From Orenia metallireducens (GTDB lineage: Bacteria > Bacillota > Halanaerobiia > Halobacteroidales > Halobacteroidaceae): a DNA stretch of 64,000 nucleotides. Position 1 is the stretch's first letter; the number at the start of each line of letters is the position of its first letter. The notes under the pieces are model-generated. The model worked only from the letters and a program-made list of their open reading frames with translations, had not been told where the DNA came from and searched no databases. Of this stretch, positions 26,863-36,143 are shown piece by piece. Both the position numbers and the translations under genes were made by a program. Location of the stretch: positions 41,845 to 105,844 of the forward strand of contig NZ_PVNB01000012.1 of the NCBI RefSeq assembly GCF_003001995.1. Reading direction: 5' to 3'.

Positions 26863-27286
26863 TAATAGTAGAAGAAACTTAATTTCTTGCTTAAATTGTA
26901 ATTTGTCTTAGTTTTTTATTAAAAAATAATATAAAAGAAGTAGTTTCATCTTTTGTGTATAAATTATAATAAGTGTAATAATAACAAATAATTTTTATAA
27001 GTGTATAATGTTTAGGTTATTAACATATTATTCATGTTAACTGTTAAGGTGGTTAACAACTATTATTTAATCTTTAGTTTGAGACTAACAATACATAATA
27101 ATATAAGTTTATAAGAAAACGTATCCATGGAGATTTTTATATCCTTAGGATATGTTTTTATTTTTGTTATGACTAGTTACAAATATTAGATTGGAGGTGA
27201 TAGATCGTAGCAAGAAAGATTAAATTTAGAGATTTTCTTATTTCAGTATTATATAAAGAAGATAATTGATTAGAGGAGGGTTTTAG
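26863..27286. other. Leader region of the starch-binding lipoprotein
   Basis: TATAAT (26965-26970) with a poor -35, a GTTAAC pair (27036-27041 and 27052-27057) that could bind a dimeric regulator, then a hairpin AAAACGTATCC/GGATATGTTTT (27117-27160) with a T-rich tail. If transcription starts near 26977 this hairpin is an attenuator about 125 bp before the TTG start. No gene is seen. Confidence 0.4.
27117..27168 (+). terminator. Terminator-like hairpin in the leader of the starch-binding lipoprotein gene
   Basis: AAAACGTATCC (27117-27127) pairs with GGATATGTTTT around a loop of about 20 nt and is followed by TATTTTTG. It lies upstream of, not after, the nearest gene, which is why attenuation is considered. 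Confidence 0.5.
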
Positions 27287-28201
27287 TTGAAGAAGATATT
27301 TAGTTTATTGTTGATTTTGGTTTTAGCTTTTGGATTAGTAGGTTGTTCAAGTGGTGGTGATGATGATGCAACTATTGAAAGTCTAAATTTAGATACTACT
27401 TCTGCTATAGTTAAAGTGGGTAGTGAATTTAAGTTACCAACAACAGCAACAGCTCTTATGAGTGATGGCGCAAGTAAGGAGGTAGCTTTAACATGGAATA
27501 AGGAGGTAGATACATCAACAGCTGGAGTTTATACTTTCGCAGGTTCAACTGAAGATACTGATACAACAGTAACTTTTGAGTTAGATGTAAGAGAAACAGT
27601 AGATGTAGATGTTGATTTACCTACTGAATTTCCAACTGCTCCAGAAGCACCAACAGGATTTAGTGCAACTGCAATTGATTATGGTGTAGAGTTAACTTGG
27701 GACAATACTGCTAGTAAATACTTGATTTATTATGGTGCTAGTGAGGATGATAGAAGCCCATTATTTGAAACTGCAATCAGTGGAAATAGCTATACTGATG
27801 ATGAATTATTTGCAGGTGATACATATTATTATTGGATTAGAGCAATCGATGCAGATGGTTTAAATAGTGATTTTGCAGGTCCAATTAAAGCTACGACTAC
27901 AGGGTTCCCTGGGGTTATAGTACACTTTAAATATACAGAACCAGAGACTCCATGGATGTATGCTTGGGATCTTGATGGAGAAGCTGGTAATTATCAAGGA
28001 GCTGGCTGGCCTGGTGCACCTCTTACGGCAGAAGGAAATGACTGGTATGGCGCTGAGTTAGAGGGATATAGAAGTATTGGTCTTCTGTTCACTTTAGAAG
28101 ATGGAACTAAACTTACAAAGAATGGGCAAGACGAATCTCGTGACCAAGGTGAATGGTGGTACATGGATGGAGATTGGTATGATTACAATCCAGAAGGTTA
28201 A
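27287..28201 (+). CDS. Starch-binding surface lipoprotein (Ig, FN3 and CBM26-like domains)
   Basis: 304 aa, TTG start after GAGGAGGG. Lipobox LVGC at residues about 17-20, an acidic linker, a bacterial Ig-like domain (about 30-100), a fibronectin-III-like domain (about 115-205, APTGFSATAIDYGVELTWDN to DADGLNSDFAGP) and a C-terminal module with WMYAWDLDG...WPGAPL...WYGAEL and WWYMDGDWYDY, the pattern of CBM26-type starch-binding domains. It has no catalytic domain. By analogy with the non-enzymatic SusE/SusF proteins of Bacteroides it would hold starch near the amylases and porin. The CBM family assignment is by eye. Confidence 0.7.
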   Translation: MKKIFSLLLILVLAFGLVGCSSGGDDDATIESLNLDTTSAIVKVGSEFKLPTTATALMSDGASKEVALTWNKEVDTSTAGVYTFAGSTEDTDTTVTFELDVRETVDVDVDLPTEFPTAPEAPTGFSATAIDYGVELTWDNTASKYLIYYGASEDDRSPLFETAISGNSYTDDELFAGDTYYYWIRAIDADGLNSDFAGPIKATTTGFPGVIVHFKYTEPETPWMYAWDLDGEAGNYQGAGWPGAPLTAEGNDWYGAELEGYRSIGLLFTLEDGTKLTKNGQDESRDQGEWWYMDGDWYDYNPEG

Positions 28202-28296
28202 TAATATAGAATTTTGATAAAAGTTTTATTTTTTAAATAAAGTTGAAATTATTCAGGTGCAATAAAAAATGATAATATAGAAAGGTAGGGATTAAT

Positions 28297-31200
28297 TTGC
28301 AATCGATATTTAGAAGAAATAAATTATTATTAGTATCACTATTACTAGTTACACTTTTTACTTTGGTAGGTTGTAGTAGTAGTGGAGATGATGTTAGTGA
28401 AGTTACTACAGGTACTTCGAAATTAAATGTAATTGTTGCAGATTCTGTTTCTATACAGGCAGTTACTGATGACTTTACACCTACTAGTATTGAGGTTGTT
28501 GTGACTAATGAAAGCAAGGCTGAAGATACTGATTCTCAGACTGCTTCACTAGATGATGGTAAACAGGCTTTTAGTTTCAATGATTTGATGAAAGGTGTAA
28601 AATATAACGTTACAGTAAATATAAAAGATGAGAAGGATTATACTGTATTTACTGATACTGAATCTGTATTAATCAAAGATCAGGACAATAAGGTTACTCT
28701 TACTCCTAAAGTAGCAGATGCTGAAGGGATAATAGTTAACTTTAAAGATATTCCTGTAGGTAGCTCTGGAGAAGTAGTATTACTACCTATCAATGAAAGT
28801 GCAGATATTGTAATTGATGCTAATCTTGCTAGAGCTAGTATCAAGGCTCAAATTCCAGGAAATGACTACACTTTACAAGTTAAATTAGATGGTGAAGTTG
28901 TTAAAGAAGGAGAAATCAGCCTTCTACCAGGTAGGGTAAGTGTTGTAAAAGATACACTGGATCTTAATGATGGAATTAAACATTTAGGTGAGATTGAGAC
29001 AACGTGGCAAGTACCAGGACCAGCATTATCAGTTGATGATAAAAATGGAGACTTTGTTGGGGCTTTAAACTTAACATTATATGTTGATAAAAATGTTACA
29101 GAAGCTCGTTATACTACTGATGGTAGTGACCCTCAAACTGGAACTTCCTTTGAGTATGGCGAGGATATAACTATTGGTGAAGGTGCTGCAATTGGAGATA
29201 AGGTAGTCTTAAAGCTTTATGCTAAAAATGCAAGTGGTGGAGAAACTATTCAGGAATACTCTTATACCAAAGCTTATGATGAAGCAATTCCTAGTGACAG
29301 TAATAGTACAATGCCTTTAGGAGCAGTATATACTCCTGAGTATACTAGTTTTAGAATTTGGTCTCCAGATAGTAGTGATGTAAAAGTAATCGTAGATGGT
29401 CAAGAGTATGATTGTACTTTATTAAGTACTTTTGAAGCTAAAGGTTTTGAGTATAGAAATGTTTATCACGCTAAAGTTGAAGGTGACTTAGCAGGTAAGG
29501 AGTACCAATTTATTATTAATGGTAATAAAGTTAGAGACCCTTATGGTGTAATGGTAAAATATGATGAGGACTTAGCAACAGGTGCTGAGGGAGATTCCCG
29601 TCAAGAAAATGGTGCTGATCTTACAGTTAATACTGGTAGTAGTGCTAATATCGTTATGGATTTAGGTAAAGCAGATATTAGTTGGTCACGAAGACCTGAG
29701 TTAGTAGAAAGAGAAGATGCTGTAATTTATGAAATGCATGTTAGAGATTTTACAATTGCTGATAATTCAGGAGTTTCTGCTGACAGAAAAGGAAAGTTCT
29801 CAGGAATGGTAGAAAGTGGAACTACCATACCTGGTACTGATGTCAAAACAGGTATTGATCACTTGAAAGAATTAGGGGTAACTCATGTTCAAATCATGCC
29901 TTTTTATGATTTTGCTACTAAGCTAAATCATGATACTGGTCAAATTTATAACTGGGGATATGATCCAATCAATTATAATGTACCAGAAGATAGATACTCT
30001 ATGTCTCCAGATGATTATGAGAAAAGGATTGAAGAAGTGAAGACTATGATTAATAAATTCCATGAAGCTGGAATTAGAGTAGTTATGGATGTTGTTTATA
30101 ACCATAGTTATGACAAAGAGATGTTTAGAGATATTACAGGAGAATACTATACAGAAAATGATTTATCTGGTTGTGGAAACTCTATAGATACTGGCGAAAG
30201 AATGGTTAGTCAGATGATTCTTGACTCTTTAGATTATTGGGTCGATCAATACAATATTGATGGATTTAGATTTGATTTAATGGGAATTTATCATACTGAT
30301 GAAGTTAAGAGATGGGCAGATTATTTAGATGATAAATACGCTGATCGTAACCTATTAATTTATGGAGAGCCATGGGCTGCAACATCTGATGACTTAGAAG
30401 ATGAAAAGATAAGAAAAGGACATATTTATGAATTAGAAGAGCAACATGTAGGAGTGTTTAATGATAGTATCCGTAATGCAATAAGAGGTGAAATGAACCA
30501 AGCTGGAGGAGGATATATCTTCGGTAATGGTGGTGCAGAAGACATTATGATAGGACTTAAAGGTTCATTAGCTGATGGTGTTCCTAGTGGTCCATGGGCA
30601 GCTGAGTTTACTTATGACCCAGAACAGACAATCAATTACATGTCTGCTCATGATAACTTATGTATAGGTGATAAGATTAAGGCAGATATTGATGCTGGAA
30701 ATATTCAACCTGCAGATGCAATGAGTATAAGCAAGTTAGGAATAGGTGTAGTATTAACATCTCAAGGAATTCCATTTATCCATGGTGGTGATGAGATGTT
30801 AAGACAGAAAGACAATGGAACTGAACTTGCTGAACAAGCCCATAACTCATATATGTGGGGAGATAGTATTAATAAGGTTGACTGGAATTGGAAGCAAGAG
30901 CATAAAGAGTTATTTGATTATTACAAAGCTTTAATCCAATTAAGAAAAGATCATAAAGCGTTCAGATTAACAGAAGCTGCTGATATTAATGAATATGTAA
31001 ATTTAAGTAATGATGGAGATGTAATAATCTCTATGATTAATGGAGATGAAATTGCAGATGAAGATTGGGGAGATATCGTAGTAGTATATAACCCAGATGA
31101 TGCTTACAATTATAGTTTACCTACTGGTACATGGAGAAAGGTCTTTGATAATAGTGGATCAGTAAATGAAGTGATTTCAGATAATAATGTGACTGTTGAA

Positions 31201-31575
31201 AGCAGATCAATTACTATCTTTGAAGGAACTGCAGAAGGTGATTTGACTCCAGGTGATGGTACAGATACAGAGGAAGATGTAGTATATACTCACTGGAAAC
31301 TTACTTTCGATCCTGCTTTATATGACTTAGACCCAGCAGTGATTGCTGATGTTCATTTAGCAGGTGGTATGAATGGTTGGGATTCAGCTGATCATACCTA
31401 TGACTTAGTAAAACAAGATGATGGAACTTGGACTGCAACTTGGTCTGTTGATGAGTTAATAGAAGAAACGGAATTTAAATGGATTGTTGATGGAGAATGG
31501 ACTCCAGGTGGTACAGGAAACAATTTGGTAGTTGAGAATTCTCAAGATGGAATTGAAGGGGTAGTACAAGAATAG
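28297..31575 (+). CDS. Lipoprotein type I pullulanase (GH13), multi-domain
   Basis: 1092 aa, TTG start. Lipobox LVGC, then beta-rich domains of unknown type (about 30-240), a chitobiase-C-like/Fn3-associated segment (about 245-335, ARYTTDGSDPQTG), CBM48 (about 345-430), and a GH13 barrel with the pullulanase signature YNWGYDP (about 551), VVMDVVYNH, nucleophile in GFRFDLMG (D659), acid/base in YGEPW (E691) and SAHDN (D786). A C-terminal glycogen-binding domain follows (about 1000-1092, VHLAGGMNGWDS). It cleaves alpha-1,6 branches of pullulan, amylopectin and limit dextrins on the envelope, complementing the two amylases. It is 95 bp downstream of the starch-binding lipoprotein and likely co-transcribed. 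Confidence 0.92.
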   Translation: MQSIFRRNKLLLVSLLLVTLFTLVGCSSSGDDVSEVTTGTSKLNVIVADSVSIQAVTDDFTPTSIEVVVTNESKAEDTDSQTASLDDGKQAFSFNDLMKGVKYNVTVNIKDEKDYTVFTDTESVLIKDQDNKVTLTPKVADAEGIIVNFKDIPVGSSGEVVLLPINESADIVIDANLARASIKAQIPGNDYTLQVKLDGEVVKEGEISLLPGRVSVVKDTLDLNDGIKHLGEIETTWQVPGPALSVDDKNGDFVGALNLTLYVDKNVTEARYTTDGSDPQTGTSFEYGEDITIGEGAAIGDKVVLKLYAKNASGGETIQEYSYTKAYDEAIPSDSNSTMPLGAVYTPEYTSFRIWSPDSSDVKVIVDGQEYDCTLLSTFEAKGFEYRNVYHAKVEGDLAGKEYQFIINGNKVRDPYGVMVKYDEDLATGAEGDSRQENGADLTVNTGSSANIVMDLGKADISWSRRPELVEREDAVIYEMHVRDFTIADNSGVSADRKGKFSGMVESGTTIPGTDVKTGIDHLKELGVTHVQIMPFYDFATKLNHDTGQIYNWGYDPINYNVPEDRYSMSPDDYEKRIEEVKTMINKFHEAGIRVVMDVVYNHSYDKEMFRDITGEYYTENDLSGCGNSIDTGERMVSQMILDSLDYWVDQYNIDGFRFDLMGIYHTDEVKRWADYLDDKYADRNLLIYGEPWAATSDDLEDEKIRKGHIYELEEQHVGVFNDSIRNAIRGEMNQAGGGYIFGNGGAEDIMIGLKGSLADGVPSGPWAAEFTYDPEQTINYMSAHDNLCIGDKIKADIDAGNIQPADAMSISKLGIGVVLTSQGIPFIHGGDEMLRQKDNGTELAEQAHNSYMWGDSINKVDWNWKQEHKELFDYYKALIQLRKDHKAFRLTEAADINEYVNLSNDGDVIISMINGDEIADEDWGDIVVVYNPDDAYNYSLPTGTWRKVFDNSGSVNEVISDNNVTVESRSITIFEGTAEGDLTPGDGTDTEEDVVYTHWKLTFDPALYDLDPAVIADVHLAGGMNGWDSADHTYDLVKQDDGTWTATWSVDELIEETEFKWIVDGEWTPGGTGNNLVVENSQDGIEGVVQE

Positions 31576-31600
31576 AAACTAAATTTTAATATTTTTTAGT

Positions 31601-31634
31601 ACCAGTATAAAGTTGATATCAACTTTATACTGGT
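31601..31634. terminator. Perfect 34-bp palindrome after pullulanase
   Basis: ACCAGTATAAAGTTGAT followed by its exact complement with no spacer. A terminator core or mRNA-end stabiliser for the pullulanase transcript; the T-run behind it is short. Confidence 0.5.
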
Positions 31635-31715
31635 TAATTTATATGAATAACTAGTTAAAGTAATTTTATCTTTATGATAATCTAATCAACTTATCTTAAC
31701 TTATCTATAATTAAA

Positions 31716-31752
31716 AAGAGGTTTCTGAAATTTCAGGAACTTCTTTTTTCTT
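31716..31752 (+). terminator. Terminator before the second amylase
   Basis: AAGAGGTTTCTGAAA pairs with TTTCAGGAACTTCTT (one mismatch or bulge), followed by TTTTTT. The 301-bp gap holds this and the palindrome before it; the second amylase probably has its own promoter downstream. Confidence 0.75.
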
Positions 31753-31876
31753 AATAAGAACTATATAGCTTATTAGAGTTAATTTTAAGTGTTTTTCTGT
31801 ATGCAATTGCAGGAAAATTAATAGATTTAAAGAATAAAAAGAAGTAAGATAATAAATACAGAGAGGAGAAATAAAA

Positions 31877-33697
31877 TTGAAGAGAAGTATTCATTTATTT
31901 ATTTTAATTGCAATTTTAGCTCTAGCAATAACCTTAACAGGATGCCAATCACAGGACAATCAATTTTCTTTAGTTGATTCAGATTTAGCTGATTATAACC
32001 TACAAGCTTTAGATTATACATTAAAGAGTTTTGAGTTAGAATTTAATCAAGAGGTTGAAGAGGTACAAGTATCATTGCTTGAAGGTGAAAATACTAAAAC
32101 AGTTAAAACTATTGTAGAAGGAAAGAAGGTTAAATTAATTAATTTGAATTTAAAGCCAACAATAAGTTATCAGTTAGTGGCTAATGTTAAGTCTATTACT
32201 GGAAATGAGTTATCTAGTAAGACTAACTTTACTACTGATAGATCTTATCCTCAAATAAAAGATCCTAATAAAACTTTGATGCAAACGTTTTATTGGGAGA
32301 TGAATAAAGGTGAGTATAGAGACAAATATCCAGAAGAAGCGAATTTGTGGAATTTACTTGCTAAGCGTGCAGATGACTTAGCTAATGTTGGTATTACTGA
32401 ATTGTGGGTGCCAGCAGCTAATAAAGCCCATGAACAACAGGATGAAGGTTATGGTACTTATGATTTGTGGGACTTAGGAGAGTTTGATCAAGTAAATACA
32501 GTTAGAACTAAATATGGTACAAGAGAAGAGTTACAGAATGCTATATCTAACCTTCACGGAGAGGGAATTAAGGTTTACTATGATGCAGTATTCAATCATA
32601 GAATAGCTGCTGGGTATCAGAATGTAGAAGATTCTATCTTAGCATCTGGAGAACACGTAAAGACCTATACTAAATTCTATCCTCTCAAAGGAAGACAAAA
32701 GTATTATAGCAAAGCTGATCAATGGAAATGGGATTGGCATGCCTTCGATGGTGTAGATTATGCTGTTGATAAAGGTAATATGGCTCCACAGAATTTTGAA
32801 GGAAAAGAGTGGGATAATACCTTTGAAAAAGATTATTTATTAGCTGCAGATGTCGATTATCAGAATCAAAATGTCAGAGATGAAATGAAGGAATGGGGAG
32901 CATGGATAATAAATGACATAGGTTTTGATGGGTTTAGATTAGATGCAGTAAAGCATATAGATTCTGACTTTATTGATGAATGGTTAGCATATGTTCAGAA
33001 AAATACAGCCAAAGATATATTTGTTGTAGGAGAAGCATGGATAGAGAATACTATGGGATTGACCTTCTATCTTTATGGGATAGATAATTCTGATTATACT
33101 GTCTTTGATTTTCCTTTAAGAAAGACCTTTGAAAATTTAAGGTCAGGAACTATGAATATGGCTGCTTTAAGTAGAGCAGGTATGGTCAATAAGACTGGAT
33201 TTAAAGATAGAGCGGTTACCTTTATTGATAATCATGATACTGGTCGTGACCATGTTGAGTACAAGGCTCCAATTAATATCAGAAAATATCAAGCTTATAC
33301 TTATATCTTAATGCGAGAACATGGACTTCCTATGGTTTATTGGAAGGATTATTATCAAGATGGAATGAAAGAGAATATAAATAAGCTATTAAAGGCAAGA
33401 AGATACTTTGCCTATGGTCCAGGCCATGAAGTTGCTAATAATGATACCAATACCTATTCTTATGTCAGAGAAGGTTTAGCTGATACTCCAGGAACTGGCT
33501 TGGTGATGATGATATCCCAAGGCGTTTCAGGTGATATAACTACTAAACGTATCAACTCTACTCAACCTAATACAGAATTTTATGATATTACAGGCAATGC
33601 TGAAGGAAGAGTTGTGACTGATGCAGATGGTTATGGAGAATTTAAGGTGAAAAATGATGAAGCAACTGGTTGGAGTGTTTGGGTGCCAGTTGAGTAA
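31877..33697 (+). CDS. Second lipoprotein alpha-amylase (GH13_5 type)
   Basis: 606 aa, TTG start after GAGAGGAG. Lipobox LTGC (about residues 20-23), a shortened Ig-like domain (about 40-120), then the same catalytic core as the amylase at 24720: LMQTFYWEMNKGEY, EGYGTYDLWDLGEF, DAVFNH (D236), GFRLDAVKH (D356), VGEAW (E386), FIDNHD (D454) and the short VYWKDYYQDG loop. The two are paralogues by duplication but are not adjacent. The second lacks the stretch between DLWHDF and the KWDWRAF-type segment seen in the first and a few loops, suggesting different product or substrate-size preference. Confidence 0.93.
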   Translation: MKRSIHLFILIAILALAITLTGCQSQDNQFSLVDSDLADYNLQALDYTLKSFELEFNQEVEEVQVSLLEGENTKTVKTIVEGKKVKLINLNLKPTISYQLVANVKSITGNELSSKTNFTTDRSYPQIKDPNKTLMQTFYWEMNKGEYRDKYPEEANLWNLLAKRADDLANVGITELWVPAANKAHEQQDEGYGTYDLWDLGEFDQVNTVRTKYGTREELQNAISNLHGEGIKVYYDAVFNHRIAAGYQNVEDSILASGEHVKTYTKFYPLKGRQKYYSKADQWKWDWHAFDGVDYAVDKGNMAPQNFEGKEWDNTFEKDYLLAADVDYQNQNVRDEMKEWGAWIINDIGFDGFRLDAVKHIDSDFIDEWLAYVQKNTAKDIFVVGEAWIENTMGLTFYLYGIDNSDYTVFDFPLRKTFENLRSGTMNMAALSRAGMVNKTGFKDRAVTFIDNHDTGRDHVEYKAPINIRKYQAYTYILMREHGLPMVYWKDYYQDGMKENINKLLKARRYFAYGPGHEVANNDTNTYSYVREGLADTPGTGLVMMISQGVSGDITTKRINSTQPNTEFYDITGNAEGRVVTDADGYGEFKVKNDEATGWSVWVPVE

Positions 33698-33776
33698 AGA
33701 AAAATTTATAGTAAGTCTAATTATTTATATTAGTATGAATCAATTTGTAATATAATTTTAAGTAAATATTAATTTT

Positions 33777-33808
33777 GGAATAGATTATAATATCTATTCC
33801 TTTTTTTA
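33777..33808 (+). terminator. Terminator after the second amylase
   Basis: GGAATAGAT (33777-33785) pairs with ATCTATTCC (33792-33800) and is followed by seven T. Confidence 0.8.
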
Positions 33809-33972
33809 TTTCATATTGCTTACTTATTTCTCATAAGAATAAAGTGAAGAATTTATTTTTAGTTTATCTAATTAGTTACTTACTATTCTAGATTTTCTTA
33901 ATAAGAAATTTGATTTTAGAGATAATAGTTGTTAGATAAAGAATAAAATGTATGATAAGGAGAGATATTCTT

Positions 33973-34854
33973 ATGAGAAAAATAAAGCTTATTCTAGCTA
34001 TCTTTTTTATTATATTCTTTTCATCACATCTAGTTCAAGCAGAAGAAAATACTCTATTTGAGATGAATGACCCTGTAGGTGATGAATATGGACCTGGAAC
34101 TTATACTTATCCTAAAAATGAACAGTTTAGCCCTTATGAAGGTCTATTTGATCTGACTTACTTTAAAGTAGAAGATGGTGGAGAGGATTATAATTTTTAT
34201 TTTAAGTTTATAGCTTTAACAAATCCTTGGAATGCTAAATATGGATTTAGCCATCAATTAATCCAGCTTTATATCAGTAATGGAGAAGAAGGGAGTTTAA
34301 AGACTTTTAAAAAAGGAGCTAATATTAAATTTGAAGATAGGCATCCTTGGCAGAAGTTAATTAAGATAACAGGTTGGTCCTTAGAAGTTTTTGATTATAA
34401 GGATGATATCAATGCAGATAGAAGAATAAAAGAGGATAGGATAAATATCTTGGATGATAAGAGAACAATTAAAGTTAGTGTACCTAAAGAATTCTTAGGT
34501 GATTTGACTGAAGCACAATATTATCTGTTAATAGGCTCTTTAGATGGCTTTGCTTATGATAATTATCGAGAGGTTGTCAAGGATTCTCAAGGGTGGAAGT
34601 TTGGTGGTGGAAGTGATACAGATATTAATCCAAATGTGATAGATACCTTGGTTCCAGAAGGGATGGACCAGAAAGAAGTATTGGGAGGCTTTAATTTAGA
34701 GAGTGGGGAATTATCAACTTTACGTGCAGTTGGAGTAGAGCTAAAATTGCATTGGAAGTTTACCATTATCTTTGGCTTCTTAATTATATTATTAGCTACT
34801 ATAGTTGGTACTGGAATCAAATATGTAGCTAAAATGTTTAGTGATTATAATTAG
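33973..34854 (+). CDS. Membrane-anchored glucodextranase C-terminal-domain-like protein
   Basis: 293 aa. ATG 33973 follows AAGGAGAGAT (33957-33966). Residues 1-23 are a signal peptide ending VQA; the mature part (about 28-245) resembles the C-terminal carbohydrate-binding domain of glucodextranase/amylopullulanase (DDPxGDxxGPGTYTYP, FDLTYFKVED, YNFYFKFIAL.NPW, QLIQLYI). It ends with one membrane helix (about 267-288) and a short cytoplasmic tail. This domain in isolation has no known activity. A role in presenting or sensing alpha-glucans outside the inner membrane is inferred from context. Confidence 0.7.
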   Translation: MRKIKLILAIFFIIFFSSHLVQAEENTLFEMNDPVGDEYGPGTYTYPKNEQFSPYEGLFDLTYFKVEDGGEDYNFYFKFIALTNPWNAKYGFSHQLIQLYISNGEEGSLKTFKKGANIKFEDRHPWQKLIKITGWSLEVFDYKDDINADRRIKEDRINILDDKRTIKVSVPKEFLGDLTEAQYYLLIGSLDGFAYDNYREVVKDSQGWKFGGGSDTDINPNVIDTLVPEGMDQKEVLGGFNLESGELSTLRAVGVELKLHWKFTIIFGFLIILLATIVGTGIKYVAKMFSDYN

Positions 34855-34968
34855 TCATCATTAACAAGCAATTCCCTCTATTATTTAGAACAGTAAAAAT
34901 TACCTCTCATAAAGTAAGTTAGATTGCAAATGCTATGAATAGTTAAATAAAATAAAGGAGGGAAATAA

Positions 34969-35298
34969 ATGCAAGCAACAATGACTTATTCAGAGGTAAA
35001 TGTAACTCCAACACCAATTACTGCTGGAGAGAAGGTTACTGTAAAATATGATGGATTACTAAACTCCAATGGTGCTGACAAGATATACCTACATGCTGGA
35101 GTTGGGTTTAAGGATGGTTGGAGAGATGTAACAGATATTGAGATGCAGGCACAAAACGATGGTAGCTGGACTGCTCAATTAAGAATCAATACAACTGATA
35201 GATTTAATTTCTGCTTTAAAGACTGTGCTAATAATTGGGATAATAATGGTGGTAGTAACTGGAGTTTTGAGGTTCACAATGGACAGATGTACAGATAG
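34969..35298 (+). CDS. Small cytoplasmic CBM25-type starch-binding domain protein
   Basis: 109 aa, no signal peptide, essentially one carbohydrate-binding domain: TPTPITAGEKVTVKYDGLL, IYLHAGVGFKDGW, WTAQLRI, FNFCFKDCANNWDNNGG, NWSFEV. The YxHxGxxxGW...FCFKD..NNWDNN pattern is that of CBM25/CBM53 starch-binding modules. Without export or enzyme domain it should act inside the cell, perhaps on glycogen granules. The convergent neighbours are DUF4912 and GH57 branching-enzyme genes, both often tied to glycogen. The SD GGAGGG precedes the ATG. Confidence 0.75.
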   Translation: MQATMTYSEVNVTPTPITAGEKVTVKYDGLLNSNGADKIYLHAGVGFKDGWRDVTDIEMQAQNDGSWTAQLRINTTDRFNFCFKDCANNWDNNGGSNWSFEVHNGQMYR

Positions 35299-35315
35299 AT
35301 AAATAAATTATAAAG

Positions 35316-35352
35316 AAAAAAAGCCTTCGATTTTTAGTCGAAGGCTTTTTTT
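35316..35352. terminator. Bidirectional terminator between convergent genes
   Basis: AAAAAGCCTTCGA (35318-35330) pairs with TCGAAGGCTTTTT (35338-35350). A-run on the left and T-run on the right serve both the CBM25 gene (+) and the DUF4912 gene (-). Confidence 0.9.
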
Positions 35353-36142
35353 AATCCTTAAATAACGTTCCAGAAGATTCGTGATGAAGTTCAGGGGTAT
35401 AATCCAATGAACCTTTAGGGCAATAGTCAACATAGGATTTTTTACCATTAATAACTTTCATCCATAATCCGCTAGATTCCTTATGAGGGTCTTTAGTAGG
35501 AATAAAGACAGAGTTAGATTCTGCTAAAGGAATAAATATATTATTTTCTGTTAGTAAACCAATTTCTCCATAATAGTGATGGTTATTATTAGGTGCTTTG
35601 ATGTACCAGTTACCAGCTGCAGGTGAGATATTGACATCAAAAAAGTCATCTTGATTATTAGTTACATCATAGATTCTAATAATAGGTTTTGTTTTTTCGG
35701 TTTCTAGTCCAGTTACATTCCAATAAGTATAGATCCAATCTGGATCTTTAGCCAATAAAATAAGTTTGTTTCTATTAAATAATTCCCAAAATTCTTCATC
35801 AGCTGTTTCATAATTAGTAATATTATTTAGATTAATTCTATTATTATCACCAGGAATTCTAGCAAATTCTACATCATCTTTAGCAAGGCTTCTGCGCCAA
35901 TAATTACTAATTAAGAGATTGCTATTAGATTTATGACTACTAGTTCTTAATTTATTCTTCTCTGTAAGGATGTTCTCTATTTCTGTAAGTTCTTTGCTGC
36001 TCTCCATGCTATAATTCATTTGTTTTAAATGAATATCTGCTAATTGTTTTTTTCTGTTACTATCTTTGATATTGTCATCTCTGCTAAGTGAAAAAAAGTA
36101 GATTACGATTGCTAATACTAAGAATGTCAGTAATAAAGCCAT
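35351..36142 (-). CDS. DUF4912 domain protein with N-terminal membrane helix
   Basis: 263 aa. One membrane helix (residues 2-19), a charged linker, then the DUF4912 domain (about 110-215) with its LILLAKDPDWIYTYWNVTG signature and NWYI strand. Its function is unknown; family members recur beside GH57 and glycogen genes in Thermotogae, cyanobacteria and Halanaerobiales. The start codon is two bases after the stop of the GH57 gene and its GAGGTG SD lies inside that gene's end, so the two form a tight operon on the minus strand. Confidence 0.75.
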   Translation of the reverse strand: MALLLTFLVLAIVIYFFSLSRDDNIKDSNRKKQLADIHLKQMNYSMESSKELTEIENILTEKNKLRTSSHKSNSNLLISNYWRRSLAKDDVEFARIPGDNNRINLNNITNYETADEEFWELFNRNKLILLAKDPDWIYTYWNVTGLETEKTKPIIRIYDVTNNQDDFFDVNISPAAGNWYIKAPNNNHHYYGEIGLLTENNIFIPLAESNSVFIPTKDPHKESSGLWMKVINGKKSYVDYCPKGSLDYTPELHHESSGTLFKD

Positions 36143-36143
36143 A

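Noticed and set aside
27115..27131. A fifth cre-like site (AAGAAAACGTATCCA) upstream of the starch-binding lipoprotein gene
   Set aside because: It forms the left arm of a terminator-like hairpin (AAAACGTATCC/GGATATGTTTT), which explains the sequence better, and the second position deviates from the cre pattern.
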